This document shows positions 8,187 to 17,120 of a stretch of 53,349 nucleotides of DNA, one piece after another. The notes below the pieces were generated by a model. The model worked only from the letters and a program-made list of their open reading frames with translations, ran no database searches and had not been told where the DNA came from. Position 1 is the first letter of the stretch; every line of letters begins with the position of its first letter. Location: assembly GCA_017512725.1 (NCBI GenBank), contig JAFWEW010000030.1:1-53349 (forward strand), in the 5' to 3' direction. This DNA comes from Solobacterium sp. Lineage in GTDB: Bacteria; Bacillota_I; Bacilli_A; Erysipelotrichales; Erysipelotrichaceae. Both the position numbers and the translations under genes were made by a program.

Positions 8187-10423
8187 CAGTGCTTGTAGTA
8201 GTTAATGAGGCATCCGCTTGCCAGGATCTCCCGTTCTCCCGCTTCCAGAGAACCAAGTTCAACTGCAAACGGCAGAACCGTTCCGTCCGGTCTGATGATC
8301 CATGCCTGCACGGGTTTGTCTTCCAGAAGCGCTGTCCGGACCCCCTTCAGGAAGACCCAGTCATTCCGTTCCAGCTTTTCGGATTCGGCAGTCACAAACG
8401 GCAGGATTCCCCAGTTGATCAGATTGGAGCGGTACCGTTTCGTCGCATATTCTTTCGCGAAGTTGGCGCTTCCGCCCAGCACTCTCTGGCAGGATGCCGC
8501 CTGTTCTCTCGCACTCCCGTCCCCCGGTTTATGTGCGTAGATGGAAGATCCGACGAGTGTTCTGGAGAGATCCGCTTCCATGCCTGCCTGTTTCAGGGCA
8601 TCGATCACTTCCTGCAGTTCTGCAGCGATCGTTCCGTTTCTGCGCTGCTCTTCCAGTTTCTTTACCGCTTTTGCGTTCGGCACATACTCCGGGTCTTTGC
8701 GGGACAGTGTGAATTCCGCAAGCCGCAGCGGATTGGAGCGGAAGCTGGAGGTTTCGCCGCTTGGGATCAGCTCATCGGTTGTTGTGACCGGATCGGTGAT
8801 ATAGGAAATATTCTTTACCAGCAGATCCTCGCTGAGTTCCGGCTGTTCCGGCCAGTCTTTGATATTCGGTCCGAACCGCAGTTCATACTCCGGTTCCGGA
8901 TGACCCCACCCGTTATAAACTCTCTGCTTATATATATTCGCATTAAACTGCGCTGCCGGAATCACAACCGGTTCACTGAGCACTTCATCTCCTGCAGTCA
9001 GAACACCCTGGTTCTTTGCGGTGGCAGCGATCGAGCGGGCATCCATCAGTGCCACGCCGGCGATCTGTCCTTCACCCGGCTTTGAACCTTCCCGGTTCGG
9101 GAAATTCCGGGTGCTGTGGCGGATCGAGAACTCTCCGTTTGCCGGGGTATCGCCGGCACCGAAACACGGGCCGCAGAACGCTTCCCGAATGATTGTACCG
9201 CTGCTGACCAGCCGGCTCACAGCGCCGTTGTTTACGAGTTCCTGGTATACCGGCATACTGTCGGGATAGATGCTGAGACGGAATTCTCCGTTTCCGCAAC
9301 TGCTGTCCTTCAGGATCTCTGCCGCAGTCATGATGTTTTCATAAATGCCGCCGGAGCAGCCTGCGATCACACCCTGATCGACATGAACCGTTCCGTCCGC
9401 ATCGATCTTTGAGACGAGATCCATGGTGACCTTCCCGCCAAGCTGCTGGTTGGACCGGTCCTGTGCTTCCTGAAGATACTTCTTCGGATCTGCCTTTAGT
9501 TCTTTAATCGACACTGCATAGCTTGGATGCATCGGAAGTGCGATCATACATTCGACTTCGGAAAGATCCAGTTCAATGCACGCATCATAGTATGCCCCTT
9601 CCAGCGGTTCGATCTTTTTGTAATCCTGCGGGCGGCCGTGAACGCTGTAATACTCCTCCGTAACCGCATCGGTTTCCCAGATGGAAGACCAGCAGGTCGT
9701 TTCCGTTGTCATAACATCGATGCCGTTCCGTTCATCCTGCGACAGGGAGGCTATACCGGGGCCGGCAAATTCCATGACTTTGTTCTTCACAAAGCCGCTT
9801 TCATAAGTCGCTGCCACAAGGCTCAGTGCTACGTCCTGCGGGCCGACACCCGGGCGCAGTTTTCCGGTCAGGTATACAAGAACCACCTGCGGGCGCTCCA
9901 TGTCATACGTACGCTTTACCAGCTGTTTTGCCAGCTCGCCGCCGCCTTCACCGACTCCCATGGTGCCAAGTGCACCATAACGGGTATGGGAATCCGATCC
10001 CAGGATCATCCTGCCGACTCCGCTCATGCATTCCCGGTTATAGCTGTGAATGACTGCCATGCACGGCGGAACAAAAATACCTCCGTATTTATGCGCTGCA
10101 GAAAGTGCAAACTGATGATCATCTTCATTGATCGTTCCGCCTACAGCACAGAGTGTGTTGTGGCAGTTGGTCATGACATACGGCATCGGGAACTCCTTCA
10201 TGCCGGAAGCTCTCGCCGTCTGGATGATGCCGACATAGGTAATGTCGTGACTCGTCAGAGAGTCAAATGTAATATGCAGAACATCCGGATCGCTGTGATT
10301 GTCGTGAGCATCCAGGATCCGGTATGCCATGGTCTTCTGTTTTCCTTCTTCCCTGGAACATCCGCTGATATATTCTGCCGGACTTCCGTTTGCGTAGAAT
10401 ACGCCGTTCTTTCTCAGTTTCAT
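8186..10423 (-). CDS. Aconitase family hydratase
   Basis: A 745-residue [4Fe-4S] dehydratase of the aconitase superfamily, expected to interconvert citrate and isocitrate. Substrate and cluster motifs visible are ILGSDSHTRYGALGTMGVGEGG, GVIAGCSGGIYENI with one cluster Cys, and FCGPCFGAGDTPANGEFSIRH with the other two. The C-terminal swivel domain follows (AKEYATKRYRSNLINWGILPF). The sequence style is that of the aconitase-like hydratases found in anaerobic Firmicutes and of E. coli YbhJ rather than canonical AcnA. The start ATG 10423 follows GGTGGAG; a longer frame to 10474 has no such site. It is divergent from citrate synthase, which supports the citrate role. 2-methylisocitrate or homologous substrates cannot be excluded. 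Confidence 0.85.
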   Translation of the reverse strand: MKLRKNGVFYANGSPAEYISGCSREEGKQKTMAYRILDAHDNHSDPDVLHITFDSLTSHDITYVGIIQTARASGMKEFPMPYVMTNCHNTLCAVGGTINEDDHQFALSAAHKYGGIFVPPCMAVIHSYNRECMSGVGRMILGSDSHTRYGALGTMGVGEGGGELAKQLVKRTYDMERPQVVLVYLTGKLRPGVGPQDVALSLVAATYESGFVKNKVMEFAGPGIASLSQDERNGIDVMTTETTCWSSIWETDAVTEEYYSVHGRPQDYKKIEPLEGAYYDACIELDLSEVECMIALPMHPSYAVSIKELKADPKKYLQEAQDRSNQQLGGKVTMDLVSKIDADGTVHVDQGVIAGCSGGIYENIMTAAEILKDSSCGNGEFRLSIYPDSMPVYQELVNNGAVSRLVSSGTIIREAFCGPCFGAGDTPANGEFSIRHSTRNFPNREGSKPGEGQIAGVALMDARSIAATAKNQGVLTAGDEVLSEPVVIPAAQFNANIYKQRVYNGWGHPEPEYELRFGPNIKDWPEQPELSEDLLVKNISYITDPVTTTDELIPSGETSSFRSNPLRLAEFTLSRKDPEYVPNAKAVKKLEEQRRNGTIAAELQEVIDALKQAGMEADLSRTLVGSSIYAHKPGDGSAREQAASCQRVLGGSANFAKEYATKRYRSNLINWGILPFVTAESEKLERNDWVFLKGVRTALLEDKPVQAWIIRPDGTVLPFAVELGSLEAGEREILASGCLINYYKH

Positions 10424-10580
10424 AGGTCTTCTCCACCGGCAGGAGCCCCCTGCCGCAATACTGCAATCATACAACCTTTTCTCCGGGAATGTGTATCTGC
10501 CTGCTGAAATGTTGTTCTTCAGAGAACGGATCTTTTCTCCGATTTTCTCCGGTCATACATGCAAAGATTTCAATTTTGGC

Positions 10581-10586
10581 TATAAT
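10581..10586 (+). promoter_or_regulatory. -10 box of the citrate synthase gene
   Basis: TATAAT lies 33 bases upstream of ATG 10619. No good -35 is visible at the standard spacing, so activation or an unusual -35 is possible. The ribosome site is CGGAGGG. Confidence 0.5.
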
Positions 10587-10618
10587 GTTACGTAATGTCT
10601 GAAACGGAGGGATAGAGT

Positions 10619-11995
10619 ATGGCTGATTTTTTCCCGGAAGTCGCCAAGCTGGAATCTGATGATCTGAAACTGCTTTGTGATACCTTTCACCGCAACAACA
10701 CGATCGACGTGGAAACATCCGAACGTCTTGGAGTCAAAAGGGGACTCCGTAACCCCGACGGCACCGGTGTGCTTGCCGGACTGACCAATATCTGTGATGT
10801 TACCGGTTATACCAGGAATCCGGATGGTTCCGTTGTCCCGGCGGAAGGAAAACTCATTTACCGTGGCATTGATGTCGAACGCATCGTTGAAGAAGCGATG
10901 CAGAAAGACCGGTTTCTCTTTGAGGAAGTTGCCTGGCTCCTGATGTTTGGTGATCTGCCAAATGAAGAGAATCTGAAACGATTTACAGATATCCTTGATA
11001 CACACCGTGAACTGCCGCCGGGATTTCCGCAGACGATGATCCTCAACGCACCGAGCCCGAATATCATGAACAAGATCGCACGGTCGGTCCTGTCCATGTA
11101 CAGCTATGATGATGACGCAGAAGATACTTCTCTCGAAAGCATCATCCGGCAGTCCATCAACATGATTGCCTCGCTGCCGACCATGATGATCTACTCGTAC
11201 ATCGCAAAGATCCATGTCTATGATCATGGCACGCTTTATTACCACTACCCTGTCAGAGGGCTGAGCACCGCAGAACATATCCTGTCGATCTACCGGCAGG
11301 ATCAGAAATACACGCACGAAGAAGCCAAGCTTCTGGATCTGTGCATGGTCGTTCATGCGGATCACGGCGGAGGTAACTGTTCTACCTTCGCAGACCGTGT
11401 TCTCTCTTCTGCCGGCACGGATACTTACAGTGCAATCGCTGCTGCGATCGGCTGTCTGAAAGGTCCCAAGCACGGCGGCGCCAATCTGAAAGTCATGAAC
11501 CAGCTTGACTTCATTCTCAATAACGTCAAAGATCCGGATGATGAAGCAGAAATACTCGCCCTGCTGGAGAAGATTCTGAAGAAAGAAGCAGGAGACGGAA
11601 GCGGTCTGATCTATGGTATCGGCCATGCCGTCTATACGATCAGTGACCCGAGAGCGCAGATGCTCAAGAACTACTCGAAGGATCTGGCATTCGAAAAAGG
11701 CTATGGGAAAGACTGGAAGATGCTGTGCATGATCGAAAAGATGGCTCCGGTCGCATTTGCCAATGTCAAAGGCAATACAAAGCAGGTCTGTGCAAACTTC
11801 GACCTGTTCTCCGGACTGGTCTACCGGATCCTCGGAATTTCCGAAGAACTGTTTACCCCGATGTTCGCAATTGCCCGCTGTCCGGGCTGGTGCGCGCATC
11901 GAATGGAAGAAATTGAGTTTGCCAACCGGATCATCCGCCCGGCTTATAAATATGTCGGCAGTAATCAGGAATACGTCCCGATTGAAGAACGTTGA
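10619..11995 (+). CDS. gltA: Citrate synthase
   Basis: Condenses oxaloacetate and acetyl-CoA to citrate. At 458 residues it is longer than the Bacillus enzyme (about 370) and matches the citrate/2-methylcitrate synthase type of anaerobic Firmicutes. The catalytic regions are visible: VVHADHGGGNCSTF, GCLKGPKHGGANLKVM (His of the active site), GIGHAVYTISDPRA and the C-terminal ARCPGWCAHRMEE. It is divergent from the aconitase-like gene and upstream of trpS and gdhA. With glutamate dehydrogenase nearby it fits a biosynthetic half-cycle to 2-oxoglutarate and glutamate; no isocitrate dehydrogenase is in the window. The trpS promoter overlaps its 3' end. Confidence 0.92.
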   Translation: MADFFPEVAKLESDDLKLLCDTFHRNNTIDVETSERLGVKRGLRNPDGTGVLAGLTNICDVTGYTRNPDGSVVPAEGKLIYRGIDVERIVEEAMQKDRFLFEEVAWLLMFGDLPNEENLKRFTDILDTHRELPPGFPQTMILNAPSPNIMNKIARSVLSMYSYDDDAEDTSLESIIRQSINMIASLPTMMIYSYIAKIHVYDHGTLYYHYPVRGLSTAEHILSIYRQDQKYTHEEAKLLDLCMVVHADHGGGNCSTFADRVLSSAGTDTYSAIAAAIGCLKGPKHGGANLKVMNQLDFILNNVKDPDDEAEILALLEKILKKEAGDGSGLIYGIGHAVYTISDPRAQMLKNYSKDLAFEKGYGKDWKMLCMIEKMAPVAFANVKGNTKQVCANFDLFSGLVYRILGISEELFTPMFAIARCPGWCAHRMEEIEFANRIIRPAYKYVGSNQEYVPIEER

Positions 11996-12020
11996 AGTCC
12001 GGTTTAATTTGGCATAGAAT
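11992..12020 (+). promoter_or_regulatory. Promoter of the trpS leader
   Basis: TTGAAG (11992-11997), 17-bp spacer, TAGAAT (12015-12020). The -35 overlaps the citrate synthase stop codon. Confidence 0.65.
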
Positions 12021-12026
12021 GGAACT

Positions 12027-12246
12027 GCGTTGAACGGATGCGGATATATGCATAAGAACGTCCGGAACAAGAGAGGCGGCGAATGGTGAAATGCCGCTGC
12101 GGACCGGCATATAGTGGAGTCCCGGAGCATCTTCCTGTAATCGGAAGCGGCGAAAACCGTTATCCCGCTAAGGTGATTCAGCAGACGCTGAATAAACCGG
12201 GTGGTACCGCGCATTCAGGCGTCCCGTTTTGGGACGCTTTTCTTTT
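12027..12246 (+). promoter_or_regulatory. Tryptophan T-box leader of trpS
   Basis: The conserved T-box GGGTGGTACCGCG (12199-12211) is followed by the terminator GCGTCCC-GTTTT-GGGACGC-TTTT (12219-12241). A stem I region precedes it, with the likely specifier TGG at 12115-12117 in the context AGTGGAGTCCCGGAGC. Uncharged tRNA-Trp should stabilise the antiterminator and turn on trpS. T-box identity is firm; the specifier position is read by pattern. Confidence 0.9.
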
Positions 12247-12268
12247 CACCAGAAGGAGAAATCAGAGT

Positions 12269-13264
12269 ATGAAACGTATGTTAAGCGGCATTAAGCCGAC
12301 CGGCCAGCTGCATCTGGGCAATTACATCGGAGCCCTCAGCAAATTTGTGTCCTATCAGGACGAATATGAAATGATTGCGTTTATCGCAAATCTGCACTGC
12401 ATTACGGTTCCGCAGGATCCGGCGGAACTGCAGAAGAACCTGCAGGACTGTGTTGCCCTCTACCTTGCCTGCGGTCTGGATCCGAAGAAGAGCACCATCT
12501 TCCTGCAGACCGATGTCAAAGAACATGCCCAGCTTGGTTATATCATGTGCTGCCACACTTATATGGGCGAACTGAACCGCATGACCCAGTTCAAGGACAA
12601 GCAGGCCCATGGCGAGAAGAATCTCTCCGGCGGACTCTACACCTATCCATCTCTGATGGCTGCCGATATTCTGATCTATGACCCGGACTATGTTCCGGTC
12701 GGAGAAGATCAGAAACAGCATGTCGAACTGACACGTGACATTGCGATCCGAATGAACAACCGCTATGGCAGACTGTTCAAGATTCCGGAACCGCTGGTAC
12801 CGAAGGTCGGCGCAAGAATCATGTCATTAACCGATCCTTCCAAGAAGATGTCCAAGTCCGATGAGACCAACAAGGGATGTATCTATCTGCTGGATGATCT
12901 CAAGACAGCCCGCAAAAAGATCATGGGTGCCAAGACAGACTCCCTCGGCATCATCAAATACGATCCGGAAAATCAGCCGGGCGTTGCGAACCTCATGCAG
13001 ATACTGTCTTCCCTTTCAGACAACCGGCCGATGGCCGAGATTGAGGCAGAATTTGCCGGCAAGGGCTATGGCGACTTCAAACGCGCAGTCGCAGACAAAG
13101 TATGCGAAGAACTCGAAATGATCCAGGGCAGATACAATGAGATCATTGCCTCAGGCATGATCGAGGATGTACTGAATGAAGGTGCCGCAAAAGCACGGGC
13201 ACTTGCAGCACCAAAACTCGAAACCGTACAGCGTGCGATCGGCATGGAGATCATCTCCAAGTAA
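12269..13264 (+). CDS. trpS: Tryptophanyl-tRNA synthetase
   Basis: Charges tRNA-Trp. The 331-residue protein begins MKRMLSGIKPTGQLHLGNYIGAL, with the HIGH-type signature PTGQLHLGNY, and carries PSKKMSKSDE as the KMSKS loop around residue 193. The start at ATG 12269 follows AGAAGGAG. An upstream extension of the frame runs through the T-box and is not coding. Placement directly behind a Trp-specific T-box confirms the assignment. A short hairpin terminator follows. Confidence 0.96.
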   Translation: MKRMLSGIKPTGQLHLGNYIGALSKFVSYQDEYEMIAFIANLHCITVPQDPAELQKNLQDCVALYLACGLDPKKSTIFLQTDVKEHAQLGYIMCCHTYMGELNRMTQFKDKQAHGEKNLSGGLYTYPSLMAADILIYDPDYVPVGEDQKQHVELTRDIAIRMNNRYGRLFKIPEPLVPKVGARIMSLTDPSKKMSKSDETNKGCIYLLDDLKTARKKIMGAKTDSLGIIKYDPENQPGVANLMQILSSLSDNRPMAEIEAEFAGKGYGDFKRAVADKVCEELEMIQGRYNEIIASGMIEDVLNEGAAKARALAAPKLETVQRAIGMEIISK

Positions 13265-13269
13265 GATTC

Positions 13270-13297
13270 AGCGGAAGCCAATGTGCTCCGCTTTTTC
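13270..13297 (+). terminator. Terminator of trpS
   Basis: AGCGGA at 13270-13275 pairs with TCCGCT at 13287-13292, followed by TTTTCTTT. Confidence 0.7.
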
Positions 13298-13299
13298 TT

Positions 13300-13353
13300 T
13301 GAAAACATTTTCAGAAAAAAGTAGTGTGCAATTTCAGAAAATCGTTCTATAAT
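13300..13353 (+). promoter_or_regulatory. gdhA promoter with upstream palindrome
   Basis: TATAAT lies at 13348-13353 with a weak -35 (TGTGCA, 13325-13330, 17-bp spacer). Just upstream is the inverted repeat TGAAAA-CA-TTTTCA (13300-13313), which resembles a cre site without the central CG. Its regulator is unknown. Confidence 0.45.
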
Positions 13354-13386
13354 TTTTTCTCGTAAGAGGCAAGGGGGAAACTTACT

Positions 13387-14733
13387 ATGAGTGATTATGT
13401 AGATCGAGTGATCGCCGCAACAAAAGCGAAGAATGCACAGGAACCGGAATTCCTTCAGACGGTGGAAGAGGTTCTGTCTTCTCTCAAACCGGTTATCGAA
13501 CAGCATCCGGAGTATGAAAAGGCAGCGCTTCTGGAACGGATGGTAGAACCGGAGCGTGTCATCGAATTCCGTGTCGTCTGGACAGATGACGAAGGAAATG
13601 CTCAGGTAAACCGCGGTTACCGTGTTCAGTTCAATGGAGCAATTGGTCCGTACAAGGGAGGCCTTCGCTTTCACAGAACGGTCAACCTGGGAATTCTGAA
13701 ATTTCTCGGTTTTGAACAGATCTTCAAGAACAGCCTGACAACTCTGCCGATCGGCGGCGGAAAAGGCGGTTCGGATTTTGATCCTCATGGCAAGAGCGAT
13801 GCGGAAGTCATGCGCTTCTGCCAGGCATTTATGACAGAACTGCAGCGCCACATCGGCCCTGATACAGACGTTCCTGCCGGTGACATCGGTGTCGGCGGAC
13901 GTGAAATCGGTTACCTGTTTGGCCAGTACCGCCGTATCCGCGATTCCTTTGACAACGGCGTTCTCACCGGCAAAGGTCTCACCTACGGCGGAAGCCTGAT
14001 CCGTCCGGAAGCTACCGGCTTTGGCGGAATCTACTATGCACAGCAGGTTTTCGAACATGAAAACGATACGATCAAAGGCAAAACCTTCGTTCTTTCCGGC
14101 TACGGAAATGTTACCTGGGGTGCTGCTACGAAGATCACGGAACTCGGCGGCAAGGTCGTGACCATCTCCGGTCATAATGGCTATGTCTATGATCCGGACG
14201 GAATCAACACAAAGGAAAAGCTGGACTACCTGCTTGAGATCCGCGCCAGCCGCAATGCCAACGTCAAGATGTACGCAGACAAGTTCGGTCTGGAATTCCA
14301 CGAGGGTGAAAAGCCTTGGGGCGTCAAGGGCGATGTCTATATTCCGTGCGCGACACAGAATGAAGTCGGTCTCGAAGAGGCTAAGATGATCGCTGCCAGC
14401 GGTGCGAAGTATTACTTCGAGCTTTCCAACATGCCTACCAGCAATGAAGCCATTGCCTATCTCATGGAACAGGGCATGATCGTTGCGCCTGCCAAGGCAG
14501 TCAATGCCGGCGGTGTCGCAGTCAGTGCACTTGAAATGTCGCAGAACAGCATGCGCTACAGCTGGTCAAAGGAAGAAGTTGACGAGAAGCTTTATCAGAT
14601 CATGAAATCCATCCATGACAACAGCGCGAAAGCAGCTGAAGATTACGGTCTTGGATACAACCTGGTCGCAGGCGCCAACATTGCCGGCTTCCTGAAGGTT
14701 GCCGAGGCAATGCTCGCACAGGGTCTGTTCTGA
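13387..14733 (+). CDS. gdhA: NADP-type glutamate dehydrogenase
   Basis: Aminates 2-oxoglutarate to glutamate. The 448-residue length and the opening MSDYVDRVIAATKAKNAQEPEFLQTVEEVL match the hexameric, usually NADPH-dependent family (E. coli GdhA type). The substrate and catalytic region reads FKNSLTTLPIGGGKGGSDFD with the active-site Lys. The Rossmann stretch VLSGYGNVTWGAATKI and the C-terminal AGGVAVSALEMSQNS are intact. The ribosome site AAGGGGG precedes ATG 13387. Cofactor preference is inferred from the subfamily. It lies after citrate synthase and trpS but has its own promoter and terminator. Confidence 0.95.
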   Translation: MSDYVDRVIAATKAKNAQEPEFLQTVEEVLSSLKPVIEQHPEYEKAALLERMVEPERVIEFRVVWTDDEGNAQVNRGYRVQFNGAIGPYKGGLRFHRTVNLGILKFLGFEQIFKNSLTTLPIGGGKGGSDFDPHGKSDAEVMRFCQAFMTELQRHIGPDTDVPAGDIGVGGREIGYLFGQYRRIRDSFDNGVLTGKGLTYGGSLIRPEATGFGGIYYAQQVFEHENDTIKGKTFVLSGYGNVTWGAATKITELGGKVVTISGHNGYVYDPDGINTKEKLDYLLEIRASRNANVKMYADKFGLEFHEGEKPWGVKGDVYIPCATQNEVGLEEAKMIAASGAKYYFELSNMPTSNEAIAYLMEQGMIVAPAKAVNAGGVAVSALEMSQNSMRYSWSKEEVDEKLYQIMKSIHDNSAKAAEDYGLGYNLVAGANIAGFLKVAEAMLAQGLF

Positions 14734-14749
14734 TTCGATTGTGTTTCCA

Positions 14750-14774
14750 GGCACTCCGGAAGGAGTGCTTTTTC
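14750..14774 (+). terminator. Terminator of gdhA
   Basis: GGCACTCC and GGAGTGCT form a tight hairpin followed by TTTTTCTTTT. Confidence 0.85.
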
Positions 14775-14803
14775 TTTTCCCTTCCATACTCCATCTGAAT
14801 TCC

Positions 14804-14832
14804 CAAAAAAAGCGGCTGTTTCTGAGCCGCTG
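14804..14832 (-). terminator. Terminator of the kinase-like gene
   Basis: On the minus strand AGCGGCT-N7-AGCCGCT is followed by seven T. It ends the minus-strand unit converging on gdhA. Confidence 0.85.
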
Positions 14833-14872
14833 ATTTATACTTCACCTGGTTCGGATACAATAATTCAGGAGT

Positions 14873-15451
14873 TCAGTACAGCTGACAGATCAGATCTGCA
14901 CACTTCTCAATTCCCAGTTCCCCGCTGTCCAGACAGATCTGGTAATTATAAACGTCTCCCCACTTCCTGCCGGTGTAATACCGATAGTATTCCATTCTCT
15001 GCTTATCTTTCTCTTTCACCCGGTGTTCCGGAGTATCCTCACGTTCTCCATACTGTTTCACGATCCGTGCCATCCGCTTTTCCACACTCGCATGGATAAA
15101 TACATTCAGGCAGTTCTCCCGCTCCTCCAGGATGTAATCGGCACAGCGTCCGATGAAAATACAGGAACCTTTTTCTGCCAGTTCCGTGATAATGCGGCAC
15201 TGTATCGTCCAGAGTTTGTCCTGATTCGTCAGTCCCATTGAACGATCCGCAAACAAAGCAGAAAACAATCCTCCATTTAAGGATTCGGTCTCTTCTTTGA
15301 CATAATCTGCCGCATAACCGCTTTGTTCCGCAATCTGTTCAATCAGTTCTTTGTCGTAACATGGAATTCCCAGTTTTTCCGCTGCCCGTTTGCCGATCGT
15401 ACGGCCTCCGCTTCCAAATTCACGGCTGATGGTGATGATTCTTTCCGGCAT
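14873..15451 (-). CDS. Cytidylate kinase-like family protein
   Basis: A 192-residue P-loop protein of the cytidylate-kinase-like family. It opens MPERIITISREFGSGGRTIG, whose REFGSGGRTIGKRAAEKLG is the modified Walker A of this group. Later stretches (CIFIGRCADYIL, NVFIHASVEKRMARI and the LID-like MEYYRYYTGRKWG) also fit. Members are widespread in anaerobic Firmicutes and lack a demonstrated substrate; a nucleotide or nucleoside kinase role is inferred. The start at ATG 15451 follows AGGAGGAA. It lies 59 bases after the LD-carboxypeptidase and is probably in its transcript. Confidence 0.85.
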   Translation of the reverse strand: MPERIITISREFGSGGRTIGKRAAEKLGIPCYDKELIEQIAEQSGYAADYVKEETESLNGGLFSALFADRSMGLTNQDKLWTIQCRIITELAEKGSCIFIGRCADYILEERENCLNVFIHASVEKRMARIVKQYGEREDTPEHRVKEKDKQRMEYYRYYTGRKWGDVYNYQICLDSGELGIEKCADLICQLY

Positions 15452-15510
15452 ATAACATTTCCTCCTGATGATATTCCTTATATCGATTCCGTAACGTTCT
15501 GAAACCGTAC

Positions 15511-16500
15511 TCATTCCCATTCCAGTGTATAGCTGTCTTCCGAAACACACAGTTTTGCCTTACTCCCAAACAGAAGCGGGTAATGAATGGAACTGTGCCC
15601 TGCCGGGAAGCCAAACGCTGCCGGGACATTCAGATCACTCAGAAACTGACGGCTGATCATGTCCGCAACACTTTTAAATTCGCCACCGCGGGAACTGCCG
15701 CTGTATGTCAAGCACTTTGCCGGCCGGTCGGTCCATTCTCCAAACAGGAGTCCAGCCGCTTTCTTCAGAATCCCCAAATGCTTTAATACCGTAAGGTACC
15801 GATAAAGATGTTCCATATCTTCTTCCGTCTCTTCGAGAAACAGAATATACGGTTCTTTCAGCGTTGTCGGATCATAATCGGTTGACACGACGGTGAGAAG
15901 CACGGAAAGATTGCCTCCGATCAGAATTCCTTCTGCAGTTCCCTTCCGGTCATAAGAACTTCCTTCACAGCGATAGGAAGGGATTTCTCCCTTCATCATC
16001 TGTTTCTGAACTGCTGCACTTTCTTCCGAAAGATCTGTAAATGCACTGGCCATTGCGGCATGGATTGACGGATAGCCGCAGATGGTCCAGGCAGAGAGAA
16101 AGGTCACGATATCACTGAAGCCAATAATCAGTTTTTTACCGGAATAAATCGGGGCCAGCCCCATGTAGTCAAGATCTTCTGAGGATCCTGTGCCGCCCCT
16201 GACACAGTAAATCGCTTTGATTTCCGGGTCTTCCAGTGCCCATTTCAGATCCTCTGTCACATTCTCGATCGTACGCATGGTTCCGACGGTATACCTGCCT
16301 TCTGTCGGAACATATCCAAGTCCCTCAAGGCCCTTCATGACCGCATCCCGCTGTTCTTCACCCGGATAGGCTGACGGAGAAATCACCGCAATCCTGTCTC
16401 CTTCTCTGAGAAAATAGGAATGCTTATATGCATGGGAATGATACGCTGTGACTTCACATACCGTATCCACACCCTCATTTACCGTCGGTTTCGTTTCCAT
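15511..16500 (-). CDS. LD-carboxypeptidase (S66 family)
   Basis: A 329-residue serine peptidase of family S66, which cleaves the LD-bond to the terminal D-Ala in peptidoglycan tetrapeptides or, in the MccF branch, detoxifies peptide-nucleotide antibiotics. The substrate-loop motif GDRIAVISPSAYP opens the fold, YCVRGGTGSSEDLD is conserved, the nucleophile is the Ser of LIIGFSDIVTF, and the His sits in GFPAGHSSIHYPLLFGSKAKL. No signal peptide is seen, which favours cytoplasmic peptide recycling or MccF-like immunity. The region upstream of the start has only a weak ribosome site. Confidence 0.87.
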   Translation of the reverse strand: METKPTVNEGVDTVCEVTAYHSHAYKHSYFLREGDRIAVISPSAYPGEEQRDAVMKGLEGLGYVPTEGRYTVGTMRTIENVTEDLKWALEDPEIKAIYCVRGGTGSSEDLDYMGLAPIYSGKKLIIGFSDIVTFLSAWTICGYPSIHAAMASAFTDLSEESAAVQKQMMKGEIPSYRCEGSSYDRKGTAEGILIGGNLSVLLTVVSTDYDPTTLKEPYILFLEETEEDMEHLYRYLTVLKHLGILKKAAGLLFGEWTDRPAKCLTYSGSSRGGEFKSVADMISRQFLSDLNVPAAFGFPAGHSSIHYPLLFGSKAKLCVSEDSYTLEWE

Positions 16501-16842
16501 TGTTCCACGTTCCTTATTTGCTGCACAGCAGTGAACTTAAACAATTTCATCTGGATTTCAGAATCCGGCAATATCTGTCCTTTGCCGAAGACATACAGAG
16601 CCCCGCATCAGTGACGCCGCAAGGACGGTTCCCTTTCCGGATACAGCAGATTCGTGCTGTCCGCTGCCCGTACAACATCAGAACCCCATAAACTGTGCAA
16701 TACAATTCTACACTACGGATCCGATGTTTCCGGTTCAATATTCCGACGATTGATTTTCCGATGCGATATAAAAAAGCCTGTAATGAACTTTACAGACTTT
16801 TTACAGCAGAACACCTGTACTGTTCTGCAGGAATTGTTCAAG
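16501..16842. other. Gene-free stretch between S66 peptidase and tRNA-Gln
   Basis: No supported gene; the short open frames here lack ribosome sites and family features. It holds the terminator at 16770-16803 and an inverted repeat GCAGAACA / TGTTCTGC (16806-16829) just downstream of the tRNA. The promoter of the S66 peptidase should lie here but no convincing pair of boxes was found. Confidence 0.5.
16770..16803. terminator. Terminator downstream of tRNA-Gln
   Basis: AAAGCCTGTAA and TTACAGACTTT form an 11-bp stem (one G-T pair) with A-runs and T-runs on both sides, so it works in either direction; on the minus strand it ends the tRNA-Gln transcript. Confidence 0.8.
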
Positions 16843-16914
16843 CTGGGGTGGCGGGATTCGAACCCACGCATGAGGGAGTCAAAGTCCCCTGCCTTACCGC
16901 TTGGCTACACCCCA
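16843..16914 (-). tRNA. tRNA-Gln (UUG)
   Basis: A 72-base cloverleaf on the minus strand. The acceptor TGGGGTG pairs with CACCCCA, the D-arm is TAGCCAAGCGGTAAGGCA, the anticodon stem-loop GGGGA-CTTTGAC-TCCCT has anticodon TTG, and the T-loop contains GGTTCGAATCC. The 3' CCA is not encoded. Confidence 0.95.
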
Positions 16915-17033
16915 AGAAGCCATCGGACAGCAGCACTTACCGTCTGCATAACAGTTCTCATGACCGTTATTGAAGACATGCCGTCTGCGGATTGCGATTC
17001 GGACTTTATCCGGGTCATCAAAAGTCCGTACAG

Positions 17034-17062
17034 ATTATACAAAAAAGCCGAATTTGAAACAA
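17034..17062 (-). promoter_or_regulatory. Promoter of tRNA-Gln
   Basis: On the minus strand TTGTTT (17057-17062), 17-bp spacer, TATAAT (17034-17039). It would give a leader of about 110 bases before the tRNA 5' end. Confidence 0.6.
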
Positions 17063-17120
17063 CTGCGTAAGCGCAGGATTCATCTTCTTTTTCATCCCGT
17101 CCCGTGATATCCGGATCCGT

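Noticed and set aside
10580-12214. 544-codon minus-strand frame across citrate synthase
   Set aside because: Antisense of a gene with clear catalytic motifs; no domain features of its own.
12083-12268. 62-codon N-terminal extension of trpS
   Set aside because: Runs through the T-box and its terminator; the normal TrpS start with AAGGAG is at 12269.
13066-14301. 411-codon minus-strand frame across gdhA
   Set aside because: Antisense shadow of glutamate dehydrogenase.
16547-16738. Small minus-strand frame between the S66 peptidase and tRNA-Gln
   Set aside because: No ribosome site or recognisable sequence; unlike the codon use of neighbours.
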